In this document: piece by piece, positions 1 through 12,700 of the stretch
Numbering within the stretch: position 1 is the stretch's first letter
Layout: every line of letters begins with the position of its first letter
Assembly (NCBI RefSeq): GCF_000002075.1
Contig: NW_004797406.1
Location: forward strand, 264,307-302,521
Direction: 5' to 3'
DNA length: 38,215 nucleotides
Source of the DNA: Aplysia californica
Taxonomy: Eukaryota; Mollusca; Gastropoda; Aplysiida; Aplysiidae
Position numbers and translations under genes: made by a program
Notes under the pieces: generated by a model
The model's input: only the letters and a program-made list of their open reading frames with translations
Told to the model about the DNA's origin: nothing
Databases searched by the model: none

Positions 1-106
1 ATTGGGGCCTCAGATGGGAATGGTTTGTTTCCTTTATCTTGATCAGTCCTGCCTAAGACGGCCACCTGTCTTATACGGCCACTTTTCTCTTACACAGGTT
101 TGACTG
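1..106 (-). mobile_element. End of a Tc1/mariner-type element
   Basis: Read on the minus strand from 106, the sequence begins CAGTCAAACCTGTGTAAGA and is followed by repeated TGGCCGT units (16-bp direct repeats at 51-66 and 68-83). A TA dinucleotide flanks it at 107-108, as expected for this superfamily's target duplication. The rest of the element lies outside the window. A related terminus occurs at 37178. Confidence 0.4.
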
Positions 107-309
107 TATTTCTGTTGAAGATGAAGCGTGCTTTCACAGGTGACAATACTGGACATGTCCCCTCTCACAACTGCAGACTCTCCGCACGCAATTGAAATAT
201 TTAAGGCTATGTTTAGGCCTACGCATCTGTGACGCATATATAAACATGTCGTTGGTCTAGATTAATGCTCTTGGCTTATAGAAAGGTTGTTGGACTATAG
301 TCACAGTGT

Positions 310-348
310 GCTCTCTCTTTCTCTCTCTCTCCCCCCCTCTTTTTTTTT

Positions 349-427
<79 letters not shown>

Positions 428-457
428 TCTCCCTCTCCCTCTCCCTCCTTCCTTTCC
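310..457. repeat. (CT)n microsatellite with C-rich flanks
   Basis: A long run of CT dinucleotides, about 70 bp pure, is bordered by T and C homopolymers and by CCCTCT variants. Open frames across it on both strands are serine/leucine or arginine/glutamate repeats and are not genes. Confidence 0.95.
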
Positions 458-569
458 TGCCAAATGGAACAGGTGTCAGACACGTCTGGTGGTAGACTGT
501 CAAGTAGAACAGAAACATGGTAGACTGCCAAGTGGACCAACACTAAGGAATGTCAGGTCAGGTGTTAGT

Positions 570-585
570 GGGGGGGGGGGGGGGG
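570..585. repeat. G16 homopolymer
   Basis: An uninterrupted run of 16 G lies 47 nt before the first visible IPO4 exon. Length is uncertain in any assembly. Confidence 0.9.
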
Positions 586-632
586 TGGCACAATACTGTT
601 GCTTTTACGTTTTTTTGTTTTTTTTTGTACAG

Positions 633-719
633 GCTACTCTTGAGCTGAAGGAAGCTTTTAAAGATCCTGCAACTTTACAGAATTTGTGTCACATTCTGGG
701 CACTTCTACACAGCCACAG
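633..719 (+). CDS. IPO4: IPO4 exon a (residues 1-29)
   Basis: The first visible exon encodes a stretch beginning ATLELKEAF and ending GTSTQPQ, part of the importin-beta N-terminal domain that contacts Ran. The acceptor follows a T-rich tract ending TGTACAG and the donor is GTATGT. Both borders are phase 0. Nothing in 1-632 looks like the missing start exon. Confidence 0.93.
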
Positions 720-3700
720 GTATGTGTACAGTATACTCCAAATCCAGCTCTACTTATTTTCAAATATTTTGACCTTTGCTCGTCTCAAGCTGAGCCAGCA
801 GAAGCAAACCCCCGAGGAAGCTTCCTGTATCATAAATCACCACCTATCATACTCGGATCATGGACGTTCACTGACAACAACTAGGTCTGGATGGGCTGTA
901 TAATCTGTGAAGCCTTACAGGCATAAATCAAGTACATGTAAAATGACTGCTGCTGTCTCTGTACTCACAGAAGTCCTATATTGGAACCATGATTGTAGTG
1001 GTGCAGTATTCAAAATGTCAATCTGTCCTTGAATTAATTCTTGTTTGCTAGTTTTATGCGTTTCAGTTGAAAGAAATGGAGATGTAATGGCTGTATCGCT
1101 ATGTTTTATTTAGATTTGCTAAATAAAAACTGTTGAGTATTTAATGTTCAATGATCATTGTTCTATATTTCTTGTCTTCCTAAACCAGATTCGACAGTAT
1201 GCAGCAGTTTTGATTCGGAGGAAGATTCACAAGTCCAAGCAATGGGCGGCTTTAGACAATACAATTAAAGACAGGTTTGCATTTTTATTTCCCCCACAGC
1301 TACTGAACAAGCACAATACATTTTTTTGGTTACAAATAGAATTATTTTTTTTAATTTATGAGAAATTTACTAGTTATTGATCTACCACCTTGAATGCCTA
1401 TTTTTGCATAGCCTATCTCTACAATTTGAAGTTGGACAAGTCAACATTGTTAACGTTTTAAATTTGTTTGGAGACTTTTTTTTCCTCTATCATTCGATGA
1501 ACGGACTCAAAAGAATCTATCTTCAAGTCATTGTGGAGTCGGTGCGCTGCTTGTGAACGGAAGCCTCACTTATTTACAATGGCGTCTTAGAAGATGGACT
1601 TTCCCAAGATTAGATCGAAACGAAACTAAAAAAACTAAATTTAACTACAGTGACTTCAGACTCCTTATTATAACTGTGAACCCTTTAAATTATTCCGAAC
1701 CACTGTTAATTTTTTTCAAATTTGAAAGTTAAAAGATTATGAAATTTTAGGCGACCAAATTGACTAACTTTCGCAAATATAATATATATAGATATGAGAC
1801 CAATTGAATATTTGTCTTTACATTGATCAAGTGTTATTTTTGTACTTGTCTGTTAGTTTTCTTTAGTGGTCATTTGTTCATTGTTTTTTGTTTTCCAGTA
1901 TCAGGGGAAATATTTTGCAGCTACTTGTGCAAGAGGACAAGTAAGTATAATAAATGTTGTAATTTTTTTTCTTCTCTTTCTTTTGGTGGGGAGGTTGGGG
2001 TGTCTCCTCTTTATCTTTTGTGAGCAAATTTTAAAACCTTCCTGTATGAGTGTATGAGCCTGAAAATGTATGCGTTGACAATGTGAATCACAGATAGAAA
2101 ATAAAGTTAATATAATGTAAGGTTCAGGTTTCTATAATTTTTTAGATTTCAAAGTGCACCATTACTTACTATATAAATGTTTGTTCATTGTTGAACGACC
2201 TATCGGGATGTTTTCATTGCTTTCTATATTCTGATTTTTCCTATGTTGATTTATTGTGAACTTGCTTAGTCGGAAACTTCTCATTGTAGAATTGGTTAGA
2301 CAAACCCTTTTTTTTTGGAGATGACCACTGCTAATATTGCTGATAGTTCATGGGTGCCTCCTATAGCTCAAACTTAGAACAGGCTCACATAGCTTCCCAT
2401 TTTCTCCTTACCCTTTTTTTGTTTGGTTTTTTATTTTAAAAAGTCAGCTTGAGATTTGCTCTTATAATTGTAAAGGTAAAAATGCGAACGCTTTCACTGT
2501 GAATTAAAGAAATTGAATTAATTGTTTCTCTTAAGGCTTTTGTTATTGTTGGGATGAGACATAATTTTCTTTCTTTAGATGTTTGCATTCTTTATGTACA
2601 GTAACTACAATGAACGTTTGACTAATGTATTTTTCATTGTTGCCCTCCCAGCAAAAGTGCTCGCTCTGCCATAGCTCAGATTGTTGGGGTCATTGCACGG
2701 CATGATACCCCAACCAATCAGTGGCCAGCGCTCTTTGACTTTTTGGTCAGTTACATCAAGGATGAGGATCCAGCAAAAAGAGAGGTGAGGGTGTTTTTGT
2801 ATGTATGTTCTATGTGAAAAATTAATTTTATTTTTTCAATTTTGAATGCTAGGATGATATGATTGCAAGGTCTTTTTTTCTTTCTGGCATGTTCCTTTTT
2901 TCAATTCTCTGAATGTCTGTTTACGTATGTATGATTCTCTTTAACAAGATTTAAAAGTCTTTGTTGTTTTCTTCTCACTTTGTTTTATTTGTATTGTGAA
3001 GGCACATATGCATGATTCAAATGATTGATAGGTACATTATCTCATGAGTTGAAATAAGGCACAAACAGTTGAGTCACTATTCAATTTCAGCAGGAGATAT
3101 GGTTTGTGCCGTATCAAACCCCCCCACCCTTTTTTTTTTCTTATCTGAAAATTCTGTGAATATTAGTTGACAACTTCCATTGAAAATGAGACATGTGAAC
3201 TTTTTTTCCTAGTGTCTTCTGCTTTGTATAACTAGGGTTTGGACAATGTCAAATATTTAATAGTTTTGCTGCCTTTGGCAGTATGGATTGTTAAAAGGGA
3301 ATAGTACCTCCCAATTTCTTCTCTTGTTCTTTAAAAAAAATTTGGGTCTAATGTTTCAGACTGGAATGTTTGTGCTTTCCACTGTTACATCGATTGCCTC
3401 GGAGCAAATGAAGCCCCACATGGTTTCCTTACTGAATCTCCTGGCCCTGGCTCTCAATGACACTGTCAACATCGAAGTGGCCTATCTCTCCATCAAGTGA
3501 GTCTTGTCGTTAATTCATAGGCTATTGTAGAGTTCTAGTTTATGGTGGTCAAGAGCAGAACATGTCACACACTCCACCAACACTTACTTGTTGTGCACTA
3601 GTTGGCAGGATCTTGATTAACACCCAAGTATGCACAGAAGTTCATTTTCAGACTATACAGATTTGGTTTGTGGAAATTTAAAAAAATAGTTTTGTGCTTT

Positions 3701-6700
3701 TAAGGATCACTTGCTTGTCACTGCTCATGGTACACCAGCAGTGAAATTTTAGTTGCAGCGGGGGGTTCCCTGCCAAGCGCCTTGTCATGTCGGGGTCACG
3801 GGGGTCAGCACCCTCAGTCTGGACTGATATAATTTTTTGTACTTTTCAACTTACAGATTTAGGTGTATCCTTGTATTTAAGGTAATTATCATTTAATGCT
3901 CCTAATGCGCGTATTTCTGCTCTTGAGACTAAAAAAAGAACGTACTTTGTAATATGTCTGGTTATTTCATTAGATGCTCTGAAGTCGGCAATGCTAAATT
4001 GTAAAAATTTTTGGACAAGTGTGAATGAACAAAAACCAATATAAAAAGAACGGCACTACAAAAACTATCGAACTTTTGGAACTTGAGTGACACAACATTA
4101 GTGCAAATACTGAGAAAAGATGGTATCTGCGCATATAATAGAAAGCTGTAATTTCGCAACTTTATCCATCTAGCACACAACTTGCTATGAACTAATTCCT
4201 CCAAATACAACTTTATGTGTCTAATATAGTCTTGAATATTCGCATATTTTCTTGGAAGTTTATAAATATTACCCTGTAGTCTCTCTGTGAAAAAGTACAA
4301 ATCGATTTTAGTGCCAGAGTACATCTACAATGTAATACACAAACAGTATCTGTTACATTCCTGAAATTCCTTTTTCTTACAACGCTAAGTTTAAGTTTTG
4401 TAAGTTGACCGAATAACAGGGATGAATTCTCGTAATTGGGTTATAAGAATAATTTCTAGCTTTCCAGTGACACTGAATCAGCACCAGACTTTTTCAGCTT
4501 TTCTTTTCTTTTCTATGACCATTTGCAATAACTGACAATTTTTAAATTTTTTTACATTCATAAGTGTCAGCACATATTTCCGACACAAAAACTAAGAATG
4601 AATGTGTTAGCTGTCATTATTTTTAATCCATACAAGAAGTTTATCTCTACCTACATATTTACACAGTTTTGTGCTTTAAAAAAATCACATATCTTTCTTA
4701 GTGGCATGCAGGCTGCCGCAGACACAGCATGATTCATGAACAAACGCAAAGTAACTTTCTCTTGTTTAATGGTAAAACAAGAGCTAATGCTGAGTGCCTT
4801 TAGTTAAAAAATGTAGATGTGCATCTTTCTTCTCTTATAACTTGTCTATTACGACTTGGGCAGATTTAAGATTTCTTATGGTAAAGGGCATGATATTCAT
4901 AGTCAGTTTAACACAGATTTTGGAGAGATCTGTCATGCTGTTTTTGAATAAACAATCATTTATTCATAAGTTTGTAACTAAAATAGGACAAATTGGGTAC
5001 TCTGCAAACACTTGATAGGGCAAAAACTAAGGCACAGAAACTAACCATTCTAACACAGAATAAATCTCAAGACATTGAGCGTTTAGTACATCAGTGTAAT
5101 GGTTTGCTGTGTAGAATGGGGAAGAAGTTCATTTCCAACGTAGACAAAAATGCAAAAACTTCTTATCCCACATCTGCAAAGTAGCTTCAGGGCTCATTAG
5201 CCCTGGGGTCGGAGCTCCGGCGGGCTGTTGATTCATGCTAACTAAAAGTAACAGAATCAGGAAAAAAAAAATAACGTTGTGTGCTATGTTCCTCATCAGT
5301 TTCTGGTAATCTCTATATAAATGCAATTATTATTAATTATTATTATTAGAACAAAATTAGGTAGAAAAGTATTAAGTACATCAGTTGTTTGGGTTGAATT
5401 ATTTATTTGAAGTTTGAAAGGACAGGAGTTTTAAAAGTCATTTTGGTTTTCACATTAGCTGTATGTAGTGAACTTGTTGGCTCTTGCATAGCTGACGTGT
5501 ATTGAAAGTAATCCAAATAGAGTGACGCATTCTAATTAACTTTGTTCTTTTTCAGGTGCATGACAGATTTGGTCTTCTATATTGGTGACGATGAAATGGT
5601 ACGTGAATTGAGGAAATTATAATTTTACATCTCGCCTGTACATCTCATTGGTTTTGAAAATATTATCATTTTTAGAGTTGACCCCCCCCGAGATCCTGAT
5701 TTTGATATTTCATAGAATGGCAGGTCTGGAAACAGCAAAACAACAGTAGTCCACTCTTCCGTATTTTTAAGGAAATCCGTACTTTCTGCCAGTTCCGTAC
5801 TTGTCCCTCCATCATTATCTACTCCCTCCGTTAAAAAAAACTGCGACAGTGCAGGACTGCCGAAATTCCGTACTCGCCTTCGTATCGTCTTGTATAAGGT
5901 ACGGATATTTACGGTAATTCTCTCGGCAACAAGCTAACGTTATAGAAACCTGCCAAATTGCGCCTGCAATCGGACATTATACCGCTATGTCCCAGTCCCA
6001 TGCATTCATTGCGTGTTGGTCGGCAGTACATTTTTTACCTGCAGATGGATCAAAATCTGGCGAACCTTTTTGTGCCAACTTCCTCTTTTCTGTCATTCAC
6101 TCATTCCTTCCGTCTATCTTCGGATTGTTGCCGCGGCTGGAAAATCTGCGCGTTGATCAAGACTGATTTTGATCTTAGACAGAAAATTACTGTCGGAAAA
6201 AACTTTTTTCGAAAATATTATCTAGATCTAGAGAAATTATCAATGCGAAGATTCTACGGCACGTGAATGCAATATAAGGGCCATGATGAAAGAAATATAT
6301 ATGCTGATACGGTCGTGCCCACTATGGATGGGATCGGCCGATTGCGCTGATCGCCCGACTCGGTCGAACAACCGTGTTTGCTTTGAAACTGAAAACAAAC
6401 ACGTTTGTTTTTTAGGCGATCGAGTCGGGCGATCGGCCCGATTGGCCGATCCCGTCCATAGTGAGCACCACGTATAAAATCAAGAATAATTCGAAGTGGT
6501 GTTCCGAGGTTGTGACAGGCGACTTTCAGACATGAAAATTTAGAAAAAATGTGGGTATACGTTGCGCAACCGTATTTTGAAGGTACATCTATTCATTATT
6601 CCCAGGTTTGCCTGCTGTCAATGGTGCGACTACAAATTAATTGAATTATAGTAGAAATGAAAGGGGAACCTGATTTTAAACATTTCCAACATTGGAAAGA

Positions 6701-9700
6701 TATGCTGGCGATGAAGTCAAACAAGACAAAATGTTGGTGAAAAATGAATATTATGGGCTGTAGGCAATATCTTCAAACAGGCTCCCAAATGCCATTTTCT
6801 ACCCTCTAAAAGCACTAAATTTCTATTTCTTCGGGGGTTCGCCCCCTGAACTCCCAACGGGACGCTGTCCCTGGACCCTGGTGGGGGCCTCTGCGGCCCC
6901 CAGACCCCCTGCAGAATTTTCCTTACTTTTCAGCTTCAGCTGGTGGAAGCACTGAGTAGGGACACCATGTGGGAAAAACACAATGGTTCTCATTAGATCA
7001 GGAGTAAGACAACTATTTTCCTATTTATTACATACAAGGACAAAATAACAGCAGAAGCAAAGCTGGAAGACAACACAACTAGCTTCTCTTTGCCGAAGAT
7101 CACAGAGTTTACTTAGCGACTATGAGAAGACCTTCTAAGAATACACAAACGAACTGAACAAAAACTGCAAAGTTCAGGACTTGAAGATCAGCACAAGCAA
7201 AACGGAGGCAATGAAAGTTAACAAAACACTAGAACCACAAAATTTCAGTGCTGAAAACAGCAAACTCAAGCAAGTGCAAAAGTTCAAATATCAGGGAAGT
7301 GTGTTCACCCAAGACGGAAAGATAGACAAAGAAAAAAACCCAATAAAAAGGCCTATGCTGTGACTTACACTTGGCACCATTACTTTCACTCCCCAACATC
7401 ACAATGGAAACAAAGCGCCAACTCAATATGAGCAGCCTCGTACCAGCGCTGTGCGACCAAGCCCAAACATGGACAATAAGTAAGCAAGAGCTACCAAAGT
7501 GAAATAAACGCCTGTGAAGTGAGATGTCTAACTAGTACTAAGAAAAACTTGAAATGTCACAAGAAGAGACTTTTTTTTTTTACTCTCCTTTTTATTTTGA
7601 TACAGTTTTGGTAAAAATTTTATATTTTCTGTATAGCCCGACTGATAATTGTTATGCTTTTGCTGCTTTCAGACTCACATTCAGAACGTAGTACCCAGAG
7701 TACTAGAGGTCGTGCAAAGTCTGGCTGCTGTGGATGAGGTAAGAGATTTTGGACCCCAATAAATTGTTTTGCCTCTAGTTTTAAAGACTGTATGCTTAGA
7801 ATCATTGAGGGAATTATGTTAAGGGGGTCATATCCATAAAGGACTGGCTTAAGATTTGCAATTCTGTCTTAAAAACTGCATGTATTGGTGATTAGCTAAA
7901 TTCAAAGACTTTAAACTATTTAATGATCAGGTCTGTGACCAGAGTGTCTGAAATTATTATTGATTCCAGGTTTGAGTCCGGGTAGCGACGGAAACATTTT
8001 CTTCTTGACAATTGTTTACTTTCACGTCCTTTCCTTCGCTCTAGTAATGTTCTGTCATCTGCTTTCGTTTACACTTTCTGCCCCCACCCCCTCACCTCCT
8101 TTGCCCCCTACTTTGGGCTCCTGACTCTTTCTGCAGCCTTTCTGCTGCGTCCCCTTGGCTCCTTCTTACTGCTGTCTTTCAGCCACACCCCTAATCTTAT
8201 GGTAGGTAAGATCTACTCCTTGGAGGTCCTGTGTGCAAGTTGTGCATGTTAAAGATCCCTTGGTGGTCCAAAATCGATAAGAGTAGGCTTCGGTTGCCAC
8301 CCGCGTAAAATTCAAAATTTCCTACCTACTGAAAATGTTTGGTATGTCCTGCGCGCTCATATGGCCTTATGCAGTTCCGAGCACCTTAAAACACTTACTC
8401 CCCCCCCCCCCCTCAAAAAAAGGGTGGGAGAGGATGGTTAGAGGGCGCCATTGGTTGGTTCTCTACTTCTTTTCTTTCCCTCTGTTGTCTCTGTGTACAT
8501 ATCATGCTCTTTCCCTACACTAAGCAACCATTATTGTGTTGATGTCCTTTTTTTTTACTCAAAGTAAATTAAAATATAAAGTGAGAGTTTTCTTACTTTT
8601 CCTTTGTGCAGGAAAAAGCTTGTGTGGCCCTGGAATTTTTTGATGAACTTCTGGAGTCTGAAGTAGCCATCATTGTTCCTCACCTGAAAACCTTGGTGCA
8701 GTACTGTCTACAAGTAAGTGTAATAGATTGCTGTTATCCGTAATTTCTTTTAGTTTTTGTAAGCCATCCTATTGTACTATTTCATAAGGGAGGAGGATTT
8801 GGATGTTAGAACTGTTTGAAAAGTGTTGTAGTACCTGATCAGTTGGGTTTTTTTACACGATGCGTTTAACAAGTCTTTAGCCTGACTGTCGAGGAATTGT
8901 TGTACCACTATGAAATTCGAGAGTGCTTTTAGTGAACATAGTTCTAGAATGTCAAAAGGTAACACTTATTTTTATAGGAAATAGTGCCAGCACTGGGATC
9001 TTTTGAATTTCACTCTGTCATCAAATTCTTTATTTGCAAGGAAAATCACGCATGACAATTTTTTTTTAGGGAATCTGAAGTGTTAACCCAGCTGAATGCC
9101 GTTCCTATAAGACTTACATATTCTATATACTATTGTTGACCTGAAGAATTTTCCCTTTTTTGAGTAGCAGTTGGTGGGTTTGTGTTCCAACATGGCTTGA
9201 TCCCTTCTCTAATTTTCTATTTTATTTTTGTCCTTATTGGTTCCTGCAGAATTACCAGTGGTGTCTGTGGTAGTACGGTTAGGTTGGACGCCTTTTATGT
9301 AGATGTCGCTAGTTAGATTTCTGTGTCTTGAAGTTTTTTTGTTGAGCATCACTGTCGTTGTCCTGGGATGCTGATATTATTGATGACAGTTTAGTATAAC
9401 TGAGCTTTAAGATTATTTTAATTATCAATAATTTCCACTGTTTTTGACAACAAAGGCTCTGTTGTGTTTGAACTTGAAAGATTTTTACTGCATTGAATAG
9501 TTAACCGCTGTATCATGTATAGTAAACTTGTCAAAATAACTTTCTGCTTTTCCTTCTTCAGATTGCAAGCAGCAAAGATCTGACTGATCCACTCCGCGTT
9601 AAAGCTATGTCCTTTGTGTCTTCTTTGATCAGACTGAAGAAAAAAGTGAGTTGGATCAAATGGAACAAGTTTTTTAGTTTCAAATTCCTATAGTATGCTC

Positions 9701-12700
9701 TACTGTCCCATATGCTGTCTCAAAATTGTGGTTCAACATTTTCACAAATCTTCTAGTTTAGATGCTGTGCGTTTTTCTAGGGATTAACCTAGTACGTCGA
9801 TTAAAAAAATTACACATATATTATGTCTTTTGGAACCCAAAACTTAATCAAAACGAGAGAAAAGTTTGTTTGAAGCTTCTGTTGAGCTGGGGGGGTTTTC
9901 CACCGTAGTGAATGAGGATTTTTACTCCATTGCCTTTTCTGCTTTTCCAGACTGTGCTCAAACACCACCTGGTGGACCCTATCCTCCAGACCCTGTTTCC
10001 CATCATTTGTGACGATGAGGAAGAGGAAGACGACGATGAAGAGGAAGTGGAGTCTCACAGACCATCACAGTTTGCTGTCCAGGTATAACTTGCCTGCTTT
10101 CAAACCAGATATTTGAATTTCCAAATTCCTAATTCTTTAAGTAGATGGCCATCTAGATGTGTCTGCTCCATTTTCTTGTAACTGCCATTTTTATCTTGTT
10201 CTTCCAAAATAATATTTCTGGAAGTTGGAGGGTGCACTACTGGGAGTTCCAACTTCTTAACTTTCCCTCTGTTGTTTCTGTCTCTGTCTTACTTTTCCCC
10301 TTAGCACTAGATGACTATTATTGTGCTGATGTGCTTTTCTTTACTCAAACCAAACAAACAAAATAGAGTTAAAAGGAAATCATATCGTCTAGCTGTACAA
10401 TGCACCATGTTCATTGTATGTCATGGTATAACCAATAGCGGAGAAAACACCAATTTTTATCCAGTTTGTCTCTGCCCTTAACTCACTTCAGACGGGTCAC
10501 ACAACAGTTGCGTGACCCCCGCCGCGACGCTCGCGACGGGTCACACGAGCCCTGCGTGACCAACTTTGGAATTTTTTTTTCGCTCTACAAATCACGCACG
10601 GATCGCGAGACCCGCCTCGTACCCTTGTTTGGCCAAGCCTGAGCTACTTAGACTTCGTTTCGTATCTCTGGGGCCGGTAGTTTTTAAGTTATTGAAGGTG
10701 AAGGACAGTGACCCCAACTGGGGTTGAACAGACCGGAACTCGCGCTTTGTTTTTTTCTATACAGCTCATAGTAATCCGACAGTCGCGTCGTAGTAACGGT
10801 CGAAGAAGTCGCATGAACCAGAATCACATAATTTTGCCGTTTTCTATACTTCTGTACGTTTTACTAGTTTTAGTGTCTCAGAATATGATGTGTCTAATAG
10901 TTAGGATCCTGGATATGTACCTGAACACGGCCCGAGTCGTAGTTTTAGGGCTAGATCTAGCACTAGTACCGGTGTTGTTTTTCGCGCAACGAAATCACGC
11001 TGTGCCGTACATTTGTCTATGTATTTTCAGTGTATGGGTCTGAATCAATGCACAGACCAGCTTTTATATATTCACCAAACACTCGCATATGTATACAAAT
11101 CAAACCAGAACACTTTGAACTTTTATTTTTGTTGTTGTAGTGAATTTCATTCCACTTGTCACGTCTCTGGAAATTTTTTGGAAAATCAAATTCATGCCAA
11201 TTAAAAAAAAATCATACAAATTAAAGTATTAAACTTAGACAACTTTAGTTTTTTGTATTAGATTAAGCTTGAATGTTACTTTACTGTGTCAAAACATAAT
11301 TACAATAGGGTAATTCTAAGAGTTGTGGTGATTTATTGAAATACCCCCAAAAACGCCAGTCTTCAACGCTTGTGACTGGTGAAAGGGCCCAGTCGCAAGT
11401 GAGTTAAGAGTTTCAGTTTTTCTAATATACCTCTCTTTCTTTTGTGGGATATTGTATTTGTTCCTTTCTTTGTACGACAATTCTTGTGTTGACAAACTCT
11501 TCTGACTTGGAAATGTTCTTTTTAAAATTTTATTTTTTATTGTTCCAGGTCATCGATACAATGGCTCTTCATCTGCCTGCGGAAAAATTCATCAAAAAAG
11601 TGGTATGCTTGATTAAGTACCTAGAACTAATTCTTTTTCCTTTATAATGGAACAACTTTGCATGCTGAGTTCGATTCTGTTATGTTGCTGTTGTCTCTAT
11701 TTGAAATAGTTGTAAAAATAATAGTGTTATTGCTTTAATCAGATCATCACCTAAAACTGTATTTTCATTTCACCTTTTTTTTAGATAAACAGATATCATT
11801 TATCCGCCCATTTATGCTCCTTTGTTTATTATTTAGATTGGTTTGCAATTGCTTTTAAAAAACTTTTGTCATGAATTTGCTTTTGATATGTTCTTTTGCC
11901 ACTACTACTACACTCTTTGGGGGCTTTATGAAAAACTGCTAATCATTGAGTGTTTTTTAAGACCTAAGTCTGGGTTCTTTATTTTTTGTTGAGTAGTGTA
12001 GTATTTTTTCTCTTATCTGTAGATTGTCATTTCCTATGTCTTTTTTTCTTACTCCCACAATGGTTTTCTTTTTCATTTATCTACTTGTTATGTCTACATT
12101 TTTCCCCTCTCCAGACTCCTATGGTGGATACATGTTTGAAAAGCAGTGAGGCCAGTCACAGACGTGCGGCTTACCTGGTTCTGGCTGTCATTGTGGAGGG
12201 ATGTGCAGATTACGTTATGAACAAGTATGTCTGGACAGTGACCTCTGCCCTTGAATATAATAATAATGATGACATTAATAATAATAATAGCAAAAGTAAT
12301 AATAATGATAATAATTGCATTAATATAGCGCATAATCACGCTCTACAGCATGCTTTTTGTGCTGTACAACTATTATGTAAAGACTTTATGTCCTTCACAT
12401 TTCTGTCGGCTGAATGCTGTCCTTTTATAGCTCATTTCACTGAATTTGTGCTTCAATTTTATTTCTGGTTATACTCTAAGGGGGATGGAAAGAGTAACAA
12501 AAAGTGAAAATGACAGCTTTTTTAATGCAGAAAATATGCTCATTCTTGGTAGTTTCTGTGCTAAATGTGTTCATGAGCTAAATTTTCCTTCGTTCATTTT
12601 CATTTAAAATTCTCTTATCTTAAAGTGTCCGAGGAGTCTTTTGCTCATTTTCGTTTTTAAAAATCTCTTTCGTCTCCCCCCCCACCCCCTTGTATTTGCT

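Noticed and set aside
257-543. Long open frames on both strands at 257-543
   Set aside because: They are translations of the CT microsatellite (Ser/Leu or Arg/Glu repeats) with no other content.
1-632. Missing first IPO4 exon within the window
   Set aside because: No reading of about 23 codons starting with Met and ending at a phase-0 donor resembles the family N-terminus. The in-frame ATGGAACAG|GTGTCA at about 465 is too short.
306-884. 192-codon plus-strand frame across the first visible exon
   Set aside because: Only 633-719 in it is coding. The rest is microsatellite and intron read-through.
3962-4324. 120-codon minus-strand frame in intron 5
   Set aside because: It shows no motif of any family I know and lies inside an intron with no splice support. 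Kept only as part of the unassigned intron.
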